Shown: positions 7,517-16,229 of the stretch, piece after piece
Numbering within the stretch: position 1 is the first letter of the stretch
How the letters are laid out: each line of letters opens with the position of its first letter
Assembly: GCF_002294725.1 (NCBI RefSeq)
Contig: NZ_NSFT01000001.1
Location: 682,001 to 746,000 of the forward strand
DNA: 64,000 bases
Reading direction: 5' to 3'
Origin: Mesorhizobium sp. WSM4313
Lineage (GTDB): Bacteria > Pseudomonadota > Alphaproteobacteria > Rhizobiales > Rhizobiaceae
Position numbers and translations under genes: made by a program
The notes under the pieces: model-generated
The model's database searches: none
Seen by the model: only the letters and a program-made list of their open reading frames with translations
What the model was told of the DNA's origin: nothing

Positions 7517-9247
7517 ATGCGACGGCAATTTCTAACATCGACGACAGCCCTTGTCCTTTTGCTGGGAGCGGGCCATGCCTATGCCGGTATGGACGAGGCA
7601 AAAGCCTTTCTCGACAAGGAGATAGGCGACCTGTCGACGCTTTCACGCGCCGACCAGGAAAAGGAAATGCAGTGGTTCATCGACGCAGCCAAGCCGTTCG
7701 CCGGCATGGACATCAAGGTCGTTTCGGAAACCATCGCCACGCACCAATACGAGTCACAGGTGCTGGCACCGGCCTTCTCCGCCATCACCGGCATCAAGGT
7801 CACACATGACGTCATCCAGGAAGGCGACGTCGTCGAGAAGATCCAGACCCAGATGCAGACCGGCCAGAACCTCTATGACGGCTGGGTCAACGACTCCGAC
7901 CTGATCGGCACGCATTGGCGCTACCAGCAGGTGCGCAACCTGACCGACTGGATGGCGAACGAGGGCAAGGACGTCACCAATCCGAACCTCGACCTGAAGG
8001 ACTTCATCGGCACCTCGTTCACGACGGCGCCCGACAAGAAGCTCTATCAGCTCCCCGACCAGCAGTTCGCGAACCTCTACTGGTTCCGCTACGACTGGTT
8101 CAACGACGAGAAGAACAAAGCCGACTTCAAGGCCAAATACGGCTACGACCTAGGCGTTCCCGTCAACTGGTCGGCTTATGAGGACATCGCCCAGTTCTTC
8201 ACCGGCCGCGAGATCGACGGCAAGAAGGTCTACGGCCATATGGACTACGGCAAGAAGGACCCGTCGCTCGGCTGGCGGTTCACGGACGCCTGGCTGTCCA
8301 TGGCCGGCAATGGCGACAAGGGCATTCCGAACGGCCTGCCCGTCGACGAATGGGGCATCAAGGTCGACGAGAAATCGCGTCCTGTCGGCTCCTGCACGGC
8401 GCGTGGCGGCGATACCAACGGCCCGGCCGCGGTCTACTCGATCCAGAAATATCTCGACTGGCTGAAGGCCTACGCTCCGGCGGAAGCCCAGGGCATGACC
8501 TTCTCCGAATCCGGCCCGGTGCCGGCGCAGGGCGGGGTCGCGCAGCAGATCTTCTGGTACACCGCCTTCACCGCTTCGATGGTCGACGCCGGCGCCAAGG
8601 CGGTGCTGAACGACGACGGCACGCCGAAGTGGCGCATGGCGCCGTCGCCGCACGGCGTCTACTGGAAGGACGGCATGAAGCTCGGTTACCAGGACGTGGG
8701 TTCCTGGACACTGATGAAGTCGACGCCTGACGATCGCGCCAAGGCCGCCTGGCTCTACGCGCAGTTCGTCACCTCGAAGACGGTCGACGTGAAGAAGAGC
8801 CATGTCGGCTTGACCTTCATCCGCGAGAGCACGATCCACGACAAGAGCTTCACCGAGCGCGCTCCGAAGCTCGGCGGCCTGATCGAGTTCTATCGCTCGC
8901 CGGCCCGCGTCCAGTGGTCGCCGACCGGCACCAACGTGCCTGATTATCCGAAGCTGGCGCAGCTCTGGTGGCAAGCGATCGGCGATGCCTCTTCCGGCGC
9001 GAAGTCGGCCCAGGAAGCGATGGACTCGCTCTGCGCCGAGCAGGAAAAAGTCATGAGCCGCATCGAGAAGTCGGGCGTCCAGGGCGACATCGGCCCGAAG
9101 ATGGCCGAAGAGCACGATCTTGCCTACTGGAACGCCGACGCGGTCAAGAAAGGCAATCTCGCTCCTCAGTTGAAGATCGAGAACGAAAAGGAAAAGCCGG
9201 TCACCATCAACTACGACGAACTGGTGAAGAGCTGGCAGCAGCAGTAA
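7517..9247 (+). CDS. glpV: Glycerol ABC transporter substrate-binding protein GlpV
   Basis: A 576-residue periplasmic binding protein, larger than typical family members of about 430. The signal peptide covers residues 1-23, with a charged start (MRRQF), a hydrophobic core and an AYA cleavage site. The mature part contains paired segments typical of carbohydrate-type binding proteins, such as YDGWVNDSDLIG and YQDVGSWTLMKSTPDDRAKAAW. The ribosome site GGAGGAG is five to eleven bases before the ATG. Hairpins lie on both sides of the gene, which often goes with separate dosage of the binding protein. Glycerol as ligand is inferred from the operon and its rhizobial homologue. Confidence 0.9.
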   Translation: MRRQFLTSTTALVLLLGAGHAYAGMDEAKAFLDKEIGDLSTLSRADQEKEMQWFIDAAKPFAGMDIKVVSETIATHQYESQVLAPAFSAITGIKVTHDVIQEGDVVEKIQTQMQTGQNLYDGWVNDSDLIGTHWRYQQVRNLTDWMANEGKDVTNPNLDLKDFIGTSFTTAPDKKLYQLPDQQFANLYWFRYDWFNDEKNKADFKAKYGYDLGVPVNWSAYEDIAQFFTGREIDGKKVYGHMDYGKKDPSLGWRFTDAWLSMAGNGDKGIPNGLPVDEWGIKVDEKSRPVGSCTARGGDTNGPAAVYSIQKYLDWLKAYAPAEAQGMTFSESGPVPAQGGVAQQIFWYTAFTASMVDAGAKAVLNDDGTPKWRMAPSPHGVYWKDGMKLGYQDVGSWTLMKSTPDDRAKAAWLYAQFVTSKTVDVKKSHVGLTFIRESTIHDKSFTERAPKLGGLIEFYRSPARVQWSPTGTNVPDYPKLAQLWWQAIGDASSGAKSAQEAMDSLCAEQEKVMSRIEKSGVQGDIGPKMAEEHDLAYWNADAVKKGNLAPQLKIENEKEKPVTINYDELVKSWQQQ

Positions 9248-9284
9248 CTGCATGACGCGGGCGTGCTTGCCCATGTCGGAAGTG

Positions 9285-9313
9285 CAGGGGAGGCGGCTTT
9301 GCCGTCTCCCCTG
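9285..9313 (+). terminator. Hairpin between glpV and glpK
   Basis: CAGGGGAGGCGG (9285-9296) pairs with CCGTCTCCCCTG (9302-9313) with one G-T pair and a five-base loop. No T-run follows, so it may stabilise the glpV message or attenuate glpK rather than end the transcript. Confidence 0.6.
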
Positions 9314-9339
9314 TTGCATGAAAAGCGGAGGGATGCGGA

Positions 9340-10833
9340 ATGAGCGGTTTTGTGCTGGCCATCGATCAGGGAACGACCTCGACCAGGGCGATACTGTTCG
9401 ACGACAAGATGAAAGTCGCCGGCACCGGCCAGCAGGAATTCGCGCAGCATTATCCGGCTTCCGGCTGGGTCGAACATGACCCGGAAGACATCTGGGCAAG
9501 CGTTCTCGCCACGGTGAAAGCGGCCTTGAAGGCCGCCGCCCGCACGGCTTCGGATATAGCCGCGATCGGCATCACCAACCAGCGCGAGACCGTCGTCATC
9601 TGGGACAGGGCGACCGGCAAGCCGATCCATAACGCGATCGTCTGGCAGGACAGGCGCACCGCGCCGCTCTGCCAGAAGCTGAAGAAGCAGGGACTGGAGA
9701 AGACATTCACGAAGAAGACCGGCCTGCTGCTCGATCCGTATTTCTCCGGCACCAAGATCTCCTGGATGCTCGACAAGGTGAAGGGTGCCAGAAAGCGCGC
9801 CGAGAAGAGCGAGTTGCTCGCCGGCACCATCGACAGCTTTCTCATCTGGCGGCTGACCGGCGGCCAAATGCACGCAACCGACGCGACAAATGCCTCGCGC
9901 ACGCTGGTCTACAACATCGAGAAGAATGTCTGGGACGACGAGCTGCTCTCGATCCTGAAGATCCCGGCCGCGATCCTGCCTGAGGTGAAGGACTGCGCCG
10001 ACGATTTCGGTGTCACCGAGAAGAGCCTTTTCGGGGCCGAGATGCGGATCCTCGGGGTGGCCGGCGACCAGCATGCGGCGACCATCGGCCAGGCCTGTTT
10101 CGAGCCCGGCATGATGAAATCGACCTATGGCACCGGCTGCTTCGCGCTGCTCAACACCGGCGCCGATCTGGTGCGTTCGAAGAACCGGCTTTTGACCACC
10201 ATCGCCTATCGGCTCAACGGCAAGACAACCTACGCGCTGGAAGGCTCGATCTTCATCGCGGGCGCAGCCGTGCAGTGGTTGCGCGACGGCATCAAGGTGA
10301 TCGGCAAGGCCGAGCAGAGCGGAGTATTGGCTGCGGCCGCTGACCCTGCGCAACAGGTCTATCTGGTGCCGGCCTTCGTCGGCCTCGGCGCGCCGCATTG
10401 GGACGCGGATGCGCGCGGCGCGATCTTCGGGTTGACGCGCAATTCGGGCCCGGCCGAGTTCGCCCGCGCGGCACTCGAATCGGTCGCCTTCCAGACGCGC
10501 GACCTGCTCGACGCCATGCGCAAGGACTGGAAAGGCGCCTCGGCCAAGACGGTGCTTCGGGTCGACGGCGGCATGGTGGCATCCGACTGGACCATGCAGC
10601 GGCTCGCCGACATTCTCGACGCACCGGTCGACCGTCCAACGATACTGGAGACGACGGCGCTGGGCGCGGCCTGGCTTGCCGGGTCGAAGGCCGGTGTCTG
10701 GCCGAAAGCGAAAGAATTCGCCAAGAGCTGGGCGCTGGAGCGGTGCTTCGAGCCGCAGATGGACGCCGCAACGCGCGGTGCGAAACTGGCCGGATGGCGC
10801 GATGCGGTGCGCAGGACGCTGAGCTCTCGCTAA
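9340..10833 (+). CDS. glpK: Glycerol kinase
   Basis: Phosphorylates glycerol to sn-glycerol 3-phosphate with ATP, trapping it for GlpD. At 497 residues it has the standard FGGY kinase length. The N-terminal phosphate-binding loop is [15 protein letters not shown] (residues 7-21). The glycerol-binding region holds [11 protein letters not shown], and the C-terminal ATPase half has STYGTGCF and [15 protein letters not shown]. The product, glycerol 3-phosphate, is the expected inducer acting on GlpR. The gene is 92 bp after glpV, across a hairpin, and is the last gene before the strong terminator at 10847-10874. Confidence 0.95.
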   Translation: MSGFVLAIDQGTTSTRAILFDDKMKVAGTGQQEFAQHYPASGWVEHDPEDIWASVLATVKAALKAAARTASDIAAIGITNQRETVVIWDRATGKPIHNAIVWQDRRTAPLCQKLKKQGLEKTFTKKTGLLLDPYFSGTKISWMLDKVKGARKRAEKSELLAGTIDSFLIWRLTGGQMHATDATNASRTLVYNIEKNVWDDELLSILKIPAAILPEVKDCADDFGVTEKSLFGAEMRILGVAGDQHAATIGQACFEPGMMKSTYGTGCFALLNTGADLVRSKNRLLTTIAYRLNGKTTYALEGSIFIAGAAVQWLRDGIKVIGKAEQSGVLAAAADPAQQVYLVPAFVGLGAPHWDADARGAIFGLTRNSGPAEFARAALESVAFQTRDLLDAMRKDWKGASAKTVLRVDGGMVASDWTMQRLADILDAPVDRPTILETTALGAAWLAGSKAGVWPKAKEFAKSWALERCFEPQMDAATRGAKLAGWRDAVRRTLSSR

Positions 10834-10846
10834 CATCGGAACGAGA

Positions 10847-10874
10847 GAGCCCGTGCCTCTCGAGGCACGGGCTC
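10847..10874. terminator. Terminator between glpK and the BA14K gene
   Basis: A perfect inverted repeat, GAGCCCGTGCCT (10847-10858) and AGGCACGGGCTC (10863-10874), with a four-base loop. It lies between two converging genes, so it can serve both directions. The T-run is weak. Confidence 0.75.
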
Positions 10875-10906
10875 AGTCAACGGCCCTGGGTACTGACTGG
10901 AGGCCG

Positions 10907-11362
10907 TCAGTAGGGCGAAACGCACTGCTGACGCGGGCCGTTGTTAGGCTGGAAGGTGTTGTCCGAGGCGCGATAGGAGCGGTAGCGGTCGTAGCACCAC
11001 TGCACGTGCGCGTTGCCGCGATAGACGCGGTTGTTCTCGCTGTTGACGATGGCGCCGGTGATCAGCGCGCCGGTGGCGAAAGCTGCCAGCGGAAACCAAT
11101 AGTCGCCATGCCGGCGATAGCCGCGGCGATACTCGCGATAGCCGCGATGGCCGTTCCAGTAGACGGCGTCACCACGACGCGAGAAATCGCGGTTGAAGCT
11201 GCGGTGCCTTCTCCAGTCCCGATACTGCACGGTCTGAAGATCTGACGACAGGCCCTGGGGTTGCGGTACATAAGCTGGCTGAGCGTTGACCGGCACCATC
11301 TCCGCCGCGAGGAACGACGCCGAGAGAGCGGTTGCCAACAGGCCGGATGCGATCTTGTTCAT
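10907..11362 (-). CDS. BA14K family secreted protein
   Basis: A 151-residue protein with a signal peptide (residues 1 to about 27, ending VNA). The middle is very rich in Arg, Tyr, His and Gly (RRGYRRHGDYW). One hydrophobic stretch, FPLAAFATGALITGAIV, precedes the conserved C-terminal BA14K signature HVQWCYDRYRSYRASDNTF, which ends with CVSPY and two cysteines. The family was first described in Brucella as a lectin-like immunoreactive protein, and many rhizobia have several copies. Its place is the periplasm or outer surface. Its function here is unknown. It is a single gene, transcribed towards glpK. Confidence 0.85.
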   Translation of the reverse strand: MNKIASGLLATALSASFLAAEMVPVNAQPAYVPQPQGLSSDLQTVQYRDWRRHRSFNRDFSRRGDAVYWNGHRGYREYRRGYRRHGDYWFPLAAFATGALITGAIVNSENNRVYRGNAHVQWCYDRYRSYRASDNTFQPNNGPRQQCVSPY

Positions 11363-11653
11363 TGATCTTCTCCTCGATGGTTGATGGGGACGTCCTGTTT
11401 TGCGAAACGGGCCCGAATTGCAATGGTTCCCGTTCCAGCATCAGCCCATTGTGTCAGCCCATTGTTATTGTAGGGCTTTCTGAAGCAGCCCCAGGCCGGG
11501 CCATTGGCGCAGGCATCGAAAGCCGTTCACCGCGGCGTCCCTTCGAATCCGTTCAAGAAATCCGCCTTGGAAGCCCGTCTTTTTCCGGTTGACCGGCCGC
11601 GGCACTCTCCCTATGTTCCGCGCAATTTCGAGGGCGGCGTTCCGAGCCCACGG

Positions 11654-11729
11654 GAGCGCGTAGCTCAGCCGGTAGAGCAACTGACTTTTAATCAGTAGGT
11701 CATGGGTTCGAATCCCATCGCGCTCACCA
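11654..11729 (+). tRNA. tRNA-Lys (anticodon TTT)
   Basis: A 76-base cloverleaf with CCA encoded. The acceptor stem GAGCGCG (11654-11660) pairs perfectly with CGCGCTC (11719-11725), followed by A and CCA. The anticodon arm CTGACTTTTAATCAG gives the anticodon TTT. The T arm is ATGGG-TTCGAAT-CCCAT. Its 3' part is repeated at 16212-16264, which marks it as the integration site of the following island. Confidence 0.97.
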
Positions 11730-11733
11730 AATT
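11681..11733 (+). repeat. attL-type direct repeat: 3' half of tRNA-Lys
   Basis: These 53 bases, from the anticodon stem through CCA and four bases beyond, recur at 16212-16264 with 52 identities. The only difference is T at 11713 against G at 16244. The pattern is that left by a tyrosine recombinase integrating into a tRNA gene. Confidence 0.9.
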
Positions 11734-11854
11734 ATACCATATATTTCATGAGGTTAGCTGGTCAAGTGCCAGGGTATCGAGATGAGTTGGTGCGCGGGCT
11801 ATCCATTGGCTAACAGGTTCGGCGGCGCGCGGGGCAGGGGAGATTGTCTAAACG

Positions 11855-12511
11855 GTGGCATATTCAACGGCCGCGCACGCGTCCAGCGGCGGATTGATTC
11901 CAAATGAAAAATTGCAGGACCTAAGTCGCTGCCCGCACTGCGCTGTTGCGAAGCCGAATGTAAATCGCGTGTGGTCGGACAAATGGCGAAACGCGGGTGA
12001 AGAGCACTGGGCATCGTTCCGTTGCAATTCCTGCTCTGGCGTCATTACGTTGCAAATGAGGTTGGACAACACCGGCAGAATGGAAGCGATCGCCATCTTT
12101 CCCGCTGCGAAGGCCGCACACGAAGACATCCCAGCACCGGCGAGGACCTTCCTTCAACAAGGCTTCGAGACCCTTCATGCGCCGGATGCGGCGGCAGTAA
12201 TGGCAGGCAGCGCTGTCGACGCGATGCTTAAGGCACATGGCCTGAATGACGGCGGCCTCTATGCGCGCATCGACGAGGCGCTGAATCAGAACCTGCTGAC
12301 CGACGGGATGGCGAAGTGGGCGCATTCAGTCAGGCTTGGCTCCAACCGCCCAAGGCATGCCGACGAGAAGAAACCGCACGTTTCGGCTGACGAAGCAAGG
12401 CAGTCTGTTGAGTTTGCTGAGGCGCTCGGGAACTTCATGTTTGTTCTTACAGCTAGAATCGATCGCGGTATCAAAGCTGCCAAGCACGCAGAGAAAAGCC
12501 CGGCCACCTAA
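11855..12511 (+). CDS. DUF4145 (HEPN-like) protein with N-terminal zinc-binding motif
   Basis: A 218-residue protein. Residues 26-60 hold two CxxC knuckles (C26-C29 and C57-C60), likely a zinc ribbon. Residues 110-215 fit DUF4145, including AVMAGSAVDAMLK, a YARIDEAL helix and an R160-x7-H168 pair in VRLGSNRPRHADE. DUF4145 domains are helical, HEPN-related, and often found alone or fused to restriction enzymes in defence loci; this is family knowledge recalled, not searched. The start is a GTG at 11855 with AGGGGAG 13 bases away, so the exact start is uncertain. First gene of the tRNA-Lys island, 69 bp before a second HEPN-like gene. Confidence 0.7.
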   Translation: MAYSTAAHASSGGLIPNEKLQDLSRCPHCAVAKPNVNRVWSDKWRNAGEEHWASFRCNSCSGVITLQMRLDNTGRMEAIAIFPAAKAAHEDIPAPARTFLQQGFETLHAPDAAAVMAGSAVDAMLKAHGLNDGGLYARIDEALNQNLLTDGMAKWAHSVRLGSNRPRHADEKKPHVSADEARQSVEFAEALGNFMFVLTARIDRGIKAAKHAEKSPAT

Positions 12512-12580
12512 GCAGCCGGCAACGTTTCGGCAATTGGCGAATGCCATCTGCAGCAACAGCGACGATCATGGAGAAGGCTC

Positions 12581-13096
12581 ATGTCGCCAGAATGGTTTTT
12601 TGCTGCTTCTAAGGCAGATCCATCAGGGAAGCTCGACCATGGAATCGAGCTGATCGAGAAATACCGAGAGGCGCTTTCTCGGCAGCATGACCTCATCTTC
12701 GCCGCCTGGCGGGCGAAGGACTTTCCCCAAGCCCTTGCTCAACTGCACTTCTTTTTCATCTCGCTTGACCGAATGAACGATGGCCTAGCGATCGTCGCGG
12801 AGATGCTAGGCGGCGACGTCGCTGCGTTTGCCGCTACCAGAAATTTCGAAGATTACAAGGACGCTCGCAACCATTTCGAGCATCTGGATGACCGTCTCTT
12901 TGGCGCCGGGAGGTATGCGCCCGAACCAGTCACGGAGGGCAGCTCTACAAGGCTGGTGCACTATGGCCTGTCGGGGAAGGATAAGCAGTTTGCTTGGGGC
13001 AAAAAGCGCGTGGACATCTCGGATGAGTTTTTGGCCGAGTATCTCGCTTATGTCGCCCAGTCCATTGAACTGACCAAGGCCGCTCTCAAACTGTAA
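12581..13096 (+). CDS. Hypothetical protein with HEPN-like R-x4-H motif
   Basis: A 171-residue, mostly helical protein that I do not recognise by name. Residues 91-105 read DYKDARNHFEHLDDR and contain R96-x4-H101 with Asn after the Arg. This matches the R-(N/D/H)-x(3-5)-H pattern of HEPN-domain ribonucleases. Helices before (residues 18-80) and after (150-170) the motif fit a HEPN bundle. A ribosome site (GGAGAAGG) precedes the ATG. It follows the DUF4145 gene by 69 bp on the same strand, so the two may be cotranscribed. An RNase or toxin-like role is inference only. Confidence 0.6.
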   Translation: MSPEWFFAASKADPSGKLDHGIELIEKYREALSRQHDLIFAAWRAKDFPQALAQLHFFFISLDRMNDGLAIVAEMLGGDVAAFAATRNFEDYKDARNHFEHLDDRLFGAGRYAPEPVTEGSSTRLVHYGLSGKDKQFAWGKKRVDISDEFLAEYLAYVAQSIELTKAALKL

Positions 13097-13298
13097 GTCC
13101 GCCACGTCTCGGCAGCGGGCTATCGTTTCGCATGCGGAATGATCAATGCTTGGTGGCTGACATAGCCTCCAGCATGTCCCAGGCGCGGCGGCGCTGGCGT
13201 GACGCTGCGGAAGACGGCTAGGATGGGGCGGCTAATTAAGTGCTTCCATTCTACCTGTAGCTGATCAAATCCGGAGCGAGGTCCTGCTATAATCTTTT

Positions 13299-13511
13299 AT
13301 GGCAGTCCGAATAGCGGTTGTCTTGGCGCTTCTCTTCGCCTTCGCCTACGGATTCGCAAAACTCGTGGAGCGTTATGGCGGCGTGGGCGATAGGCTTCCT
13401 CGGTGCGAATCGTCAAACCCTGCTTGTTCAGACGCGAACGCGCCGCCTGCAAATGGGATTGGTGGCAAGGTGCCGATCGAGGAGATCACGCCGAAGCCGA
13501 AGAAGCGCTGA
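13299..13511 (+). CDS. Small hypothetical protein with N-terminal membrane anchor
   Basis: A possible 70-residue protein. Residues 4-20 (RIAVVLALLFAFAYGFA) form a membrane segment or signal anchor. The remainder is Pro- and Lys-rich, ends KPKKR, and has two cysteines. No strong ribosome site precedes the ATG, and another frame is also open here. I do not recognise a family. Confidence 0.3.
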   Translation: MAVRIAVVLALLFAFAYGFAKLVERYGGVGDRLPRCESSNPACSDANAPPANGIGGKVPIEEITPKPKKR

Positions 13512-13724
13512 GGCAAAAGGGCGATCAGCGGCGCCCCTTCAATTAAAAAGTGACATACCGCAAACCCGGTAAGCGGGATGTGATCAAACTTCCAAGCACA
13601 CAGTCCAGCCAGCGCGCATTCTTGCTGGCCGCTGTCGTACAGCGCCGACGCGCTTGCCGCGTGCCGGCGGTTGTGGTTTCTCGGCAGGCTGGTGCTATGC
13701 TTGGTCGCAAGCATGGGAGCAACA

Positions 13725-13910
13725 ATGGCCTACACTGTCATCTGGTATGATAGACAAGGCGTCATCGACAAGGTGACCTTTGACGCTGAGAAGATGGCGA
13801 AGGACCACGCAATCTCAATGTTCCCGGCCCGCAAGGGTGACGATGGAGTATTGTCGGTCGAAGTTCGCAGGGACAACGGCGCTGTCGTCTTCAGCCACGC
13901 GGAGAATTAG
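13725..13910 (+). CDS. Small hypothetical protein
   Basis: A 61-residue protein beginning MAYTVIWYDRQGVIDKVTFD. GGGAG at 13714-13718 sits seven bases before the ATG, which decides this start over the upstream start at 13671. It is predicted soluble with beta-strand character. Similar short proteins of unknown role occur in rhizobial accessory regions, by my recollection. The sequence is compact and well formed, so it is probably a real gene, but no function can be given. Confidence 0.5.
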   Translation: MAYTVIWYDRQGVIDKVTFDAEKMAKDHAISMFPARKGDDGVLSVEVRRDNGAVVFSHAEN

Positions 13911-14445
13911 TAACGACCCGCAGGGCCCAAGGTTGCGCCCAATGCCGCATGCCTGTGCTCCTGATAGGTCCGCGCAAGCGCCATGCATTGCAGCGACATC
14001 GACCGGGATAGCCCGGCTGCTTCTCGACCCACGGCCGAAATGCCCATGCGGCGGCGTCGCCTTCATGTGCATCTGCCAGCACCCAACCTTGATCTTGAGA
14101 TCGGTCGACCAGCGGCCGCGGGGAAGCGCCATAGCGTCGTTGTCGGCCGGCTCTGGCTCCGGTTGCGACATCAGGGTCAGATAGGCCCTATGGACCGCCT
14201 GCTGCCTGTCTGGTGGCAGCTTGGCGAACTGGCGCACCGTCATGCGGCAGCCCAAAGCCAACCGCAGTATGCCGTTTCTCGCCCCGTAGACGGCCAAGGC
14301 GCGTATTGCCATTCGTTGGCAGACGATAGGTGCCGATGCCATCGACCTCGATCTCGGTCATGCCGCGGCCTTCCGGGACGAAGCTTGCGTTTCGCCGCCG
14401 TCAAGATGATCTTCATCGTTGGGAAATTTGGCGGAGTGAGGGGAG
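13911..14445. other. Gene-poor stretch inside the island
   Basis: No convincing gene. A minus-strand reading frame (stop at 13815, possible ATG at 14243) encodes MTVRQFAKLPPDRQQAVH and onward, but it has no ribosome site, overlaps the gene at 13725-13910, and its second half looks low in quality. It may be a decayed gene. Confidence 0.4.
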
Positions 14446-15246
14446 ATGATTGCCGAGGGGAAGGATTCATCGATCGAACTATTGGACGATCGTGTGCTTG
14501 TCTGCAAAGCCGGGAAGGTGACGGTCAATATTCCTATCACGGATGTACTGGAAACTCTGCATCAGCAAGCCGGCCCGTTGAGTGAAGGGCACCTGCAGAT
14601 CAAGGCGCGCCAGACGCCCATCTCGGGCAAGGACGGGGTTGTGTTCTATGGCAACAGCGCCGAACCCGCATTCTCGAAGATGAACCGCGAAATCAATAGG
14701 CGAATCCAGTTGTCCCTGACGAGGCTTCGCGAGAATGCCCCGAAGCTCCACACGATGAGCATCACTCTTGGGTCGGGGAAGTTAATACGTGCCACTGGCG
14801 TCAAACTCTATCCTGAGGCCAAGGTCACGGAAATCCAAACCTTGCGGGCGCAGGCACGCAACGCGTTAGGACCGAGATCCAGCACATCTTTGGGTGTACT
14901 CGGTGCACCGGGCCCAGCCTTCGTGACGGAAGCGGCAGCGCTGTCCTTCATATCCGGACTTATGGCGAATGCCGCCGCGAAAGCAGCAGCAAAGCAGGCC
15001 CTCGAGGCAATCCACAAGGCCCAGAGGCTTTATGAAGTTATGATGGCGGACTTCGGCGCCGTTGTCGGCGTTGGCCACATATCCCAAATTGAAATACCGC
15101 AGCCGAGCCTTTGGCGAACATGGAGTCCCGGCGGAGACGTTTACCTTCACAACGGCGACGATTTTGTAAGCGTTGACTCGCCCGAAGGAGAGTTTTTGAT
15201 CAATTGGCGGGACGTGTCCGCAATCCAATTGCTGAGGGGTGACTAG
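14446..15246 (+). CDS. Hypothetical protein with N-terminal PH-like domain
   Basis: A 266-residue protein I cannot name. Residues 5-88 alternate short strands and end in a helix (AFSKMNREINRRIQLSL), the layout of small PH-like domains found in DUF4429/SHOCT-type proteins. Residues 155-195 are Ala-rich and helical (SGLMANAAAKAAAKQALEAI). The C-terminal 50 residues are again strand-rich (VYLHNGDDFVSVDSPEGEF). No signal peptide is seen. GAGGGGAG directly precedes the ATG. It is the longest gene of the island and stands alone. The PH-like call is pattern inference. Confidence 0.5.
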   Translation: MIAEGKDSSIELLDDRVLVCKAGKVTVNIPITDVLETLHQQAGPLSEGHLQIKARQTPISGKDGVVFYGNSAEPAFSKMNREINRRIQLSLTRLRENAPKLHTMSITLGSGKLIRATGVKLYPEAKVTEIQTLRAQARNALGPRSSTSLGVLGAPGPAFVTEAAALSFISGLMANAAAKAAAKQALEAIHKAQRLYEVMMADFGAVVGVGHISQIEIPQPSLWRTWSPGGDVYLHNGDDFVSVDSPEGEFLINWRDVSAIQLLRGD

Positions 15247-15417
15247 TGACAAGTTGGCGGCATATGACAAGACGCTGCCGTTGCCTACAAGGCCAGGAAA
15301 CGTATTCGCCCTTTCCGCTGTCCTACGCCGGCTGATCGCTCCGCGCGTCCTGGCGCCTCTCTGTGGCCTCCTGCACGAGCCTCCTGCTGCTCGCGCTTCG
15401 CGGTCAGCCGATAGACT

Positions 15418-15687
15418 TCAGGCACGGCTGCAGTCGGACGGCTTGTTCTTCATCGTCCACTTGTCGCCGCGGCGTCCCCAATGCTCGATCCCGACAAGCT
15501 CGGAGCTATCAAACCAGCACGACACATTAAGCTTGGGGAAATGCAGGCACCTGGCAGCGCACCAGACCTTGTCGACATCGGCCTCGCCGGTGCCTTTTTT
15601 CCAAGGCGTGAACCCCTTGCCGGGCCGCTCGGTCAGATCACAGTTGCGCATGCCGCCGATGTTGCATAAGTCGCGGCTAAGGGTCAT
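15418..15687 (-). CDS. Small hypothetical protein, uncertain
   Basis: A possible 89-residue protein starting MTLSRDLCNIGGMRNC, with five cysteines and four tryptophans and a coherent C-terminal half (VGIEHWGRRGDKWTMK). The frame is open eight codons further upstream to a GTG/ATG-poor region. There is no clear ribosome site. The composition is more protein-like than the opposite strand. No family is recognised. Confidence 0.3.
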   Translation of the reverse strand: MTLSRDLCNIGGMRNCDLTERPGKGFTPWKKGTGEADVDKVWCAARCLHFPKLNVSCWFDSSELVGIEHWGRRGDKWTMKNKPSDCSRA

Positions 15688-15826
15688 GGGCTCGGCGTCC
15701 AGCCCTTCCACTGCTCCCGCGTCATCGCATGATTCGTGAACTGCCCTCCCAAGCTTCCGCGATCACACCATGTCGATCGCAGATGTTTTAGCTATATTGC
15801 ATATTGCGGCGGACCACGGTTTGCCA

Positions 15827-15872
15827 GGCCGGCGCCCGCTTAGGCAATCTCCAAAAAAGAGAGGCGCCGGCC
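15827..15872. repeat. Long-loop inverted repeat near attR
   Basis: GGCCGGCGCC (15827-15836) and GGCGCCGGCC (15863-15872) are perfect 10-bp arms around 26 bases. It lies about 340 bp before the right end of the island. Confidence 0.6.
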
Positions 15873-15877
15873 ATCCT

Positions 15878-15918
15878 TAGCCCGTCGCTAGGTGTGGGGG
15901 CACACCAGCGGCGGGCTA
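15878..15918. repeat. Strong hairpin near attR
   Basis: TAGCCCG-T-CGCT-A-GGTGTG pairs with CACACC-AGCG-G-CGGGCTA around a GGGG loop. It has one T-G pair and one bulged A, giving about 18 paired positions. No T-run follows on either strand. It could be a structured RNA, a terminator, or a recombination or transfer site of the element. Confidence 0.6.
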
Positions 15919-15973
15919 TCGAACATTAGCAATCTCTTGACGAAGGCCTTGGCCGCGCCAGACTCATCGTGGC

Positions 15974-16229
15974 ATGGCAAAGGGCAGCTTCAACATCGGC
16001 GATGAGGTCGCCATCGGCGCGACCGTGCGCAAGCGAGTTCACTGAAGGTCGGGTGAGCGTGTCTATCCCATCTTACGGCCAGCCGCATTCCATCGTAGAC
16101 CGGATATCGAAGGTGAAGCACGGCCAGCCGATCGAGCTGATAGGCGATGTCACCCGCGTCGATGAGGGCAAGGTGACGGTCAATCTCGGCCTGCCGGTGA
16201 GTGATTTTTCCCTGACTTTTAATCAGTAG
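15974..16229 (+). pseudogene. Broken small gene ending in the attR repeat
   Basis: The ATG at 15974 opens MAKGSFNIGDEVAIGATVRK and then stops at 16043-16045. The neighbouring frame continues without a break as TEGRVSVSIPSYGQPHSIVD and on through a regular strand-rich stretch (IELIGDVTRVDEGKVTVNLG). Removing one base near 16040 joins the two halves smoothly, so a one-base insertion is likely. The second half then reads into the tRNA-derived repeat and stops at 16227-16229, so the natural C-terminus was probably lost at the integration junction. Function unknown. Confidence 0.55.

Larger units (their letters stand above)
15247..15960. other. Gene-poor right part of the island
   Basis: Over 700 bases with only one weak minus-strand candidate (15418-15687). 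Long frames on the plus strand have poor composition and no ribosome sites. The notable content is two strong inverted repeats at 15827-15872 and 15878-15918. Confidence 0.5.

Noticed and set aside
13815..14243. Minus-strand gene in the island
   Set aside because: No ribosome site, overlap with a better gene, and a second half of poor composition; kept only as a note on the gene-poor stretch.
15239..15739. Plus-strand reading frame after the 266-residue protein
   Set aside because: Pro/Ser/Arg-rich shadow composition and no family-like segments; the opposite strand looks more protein-like.
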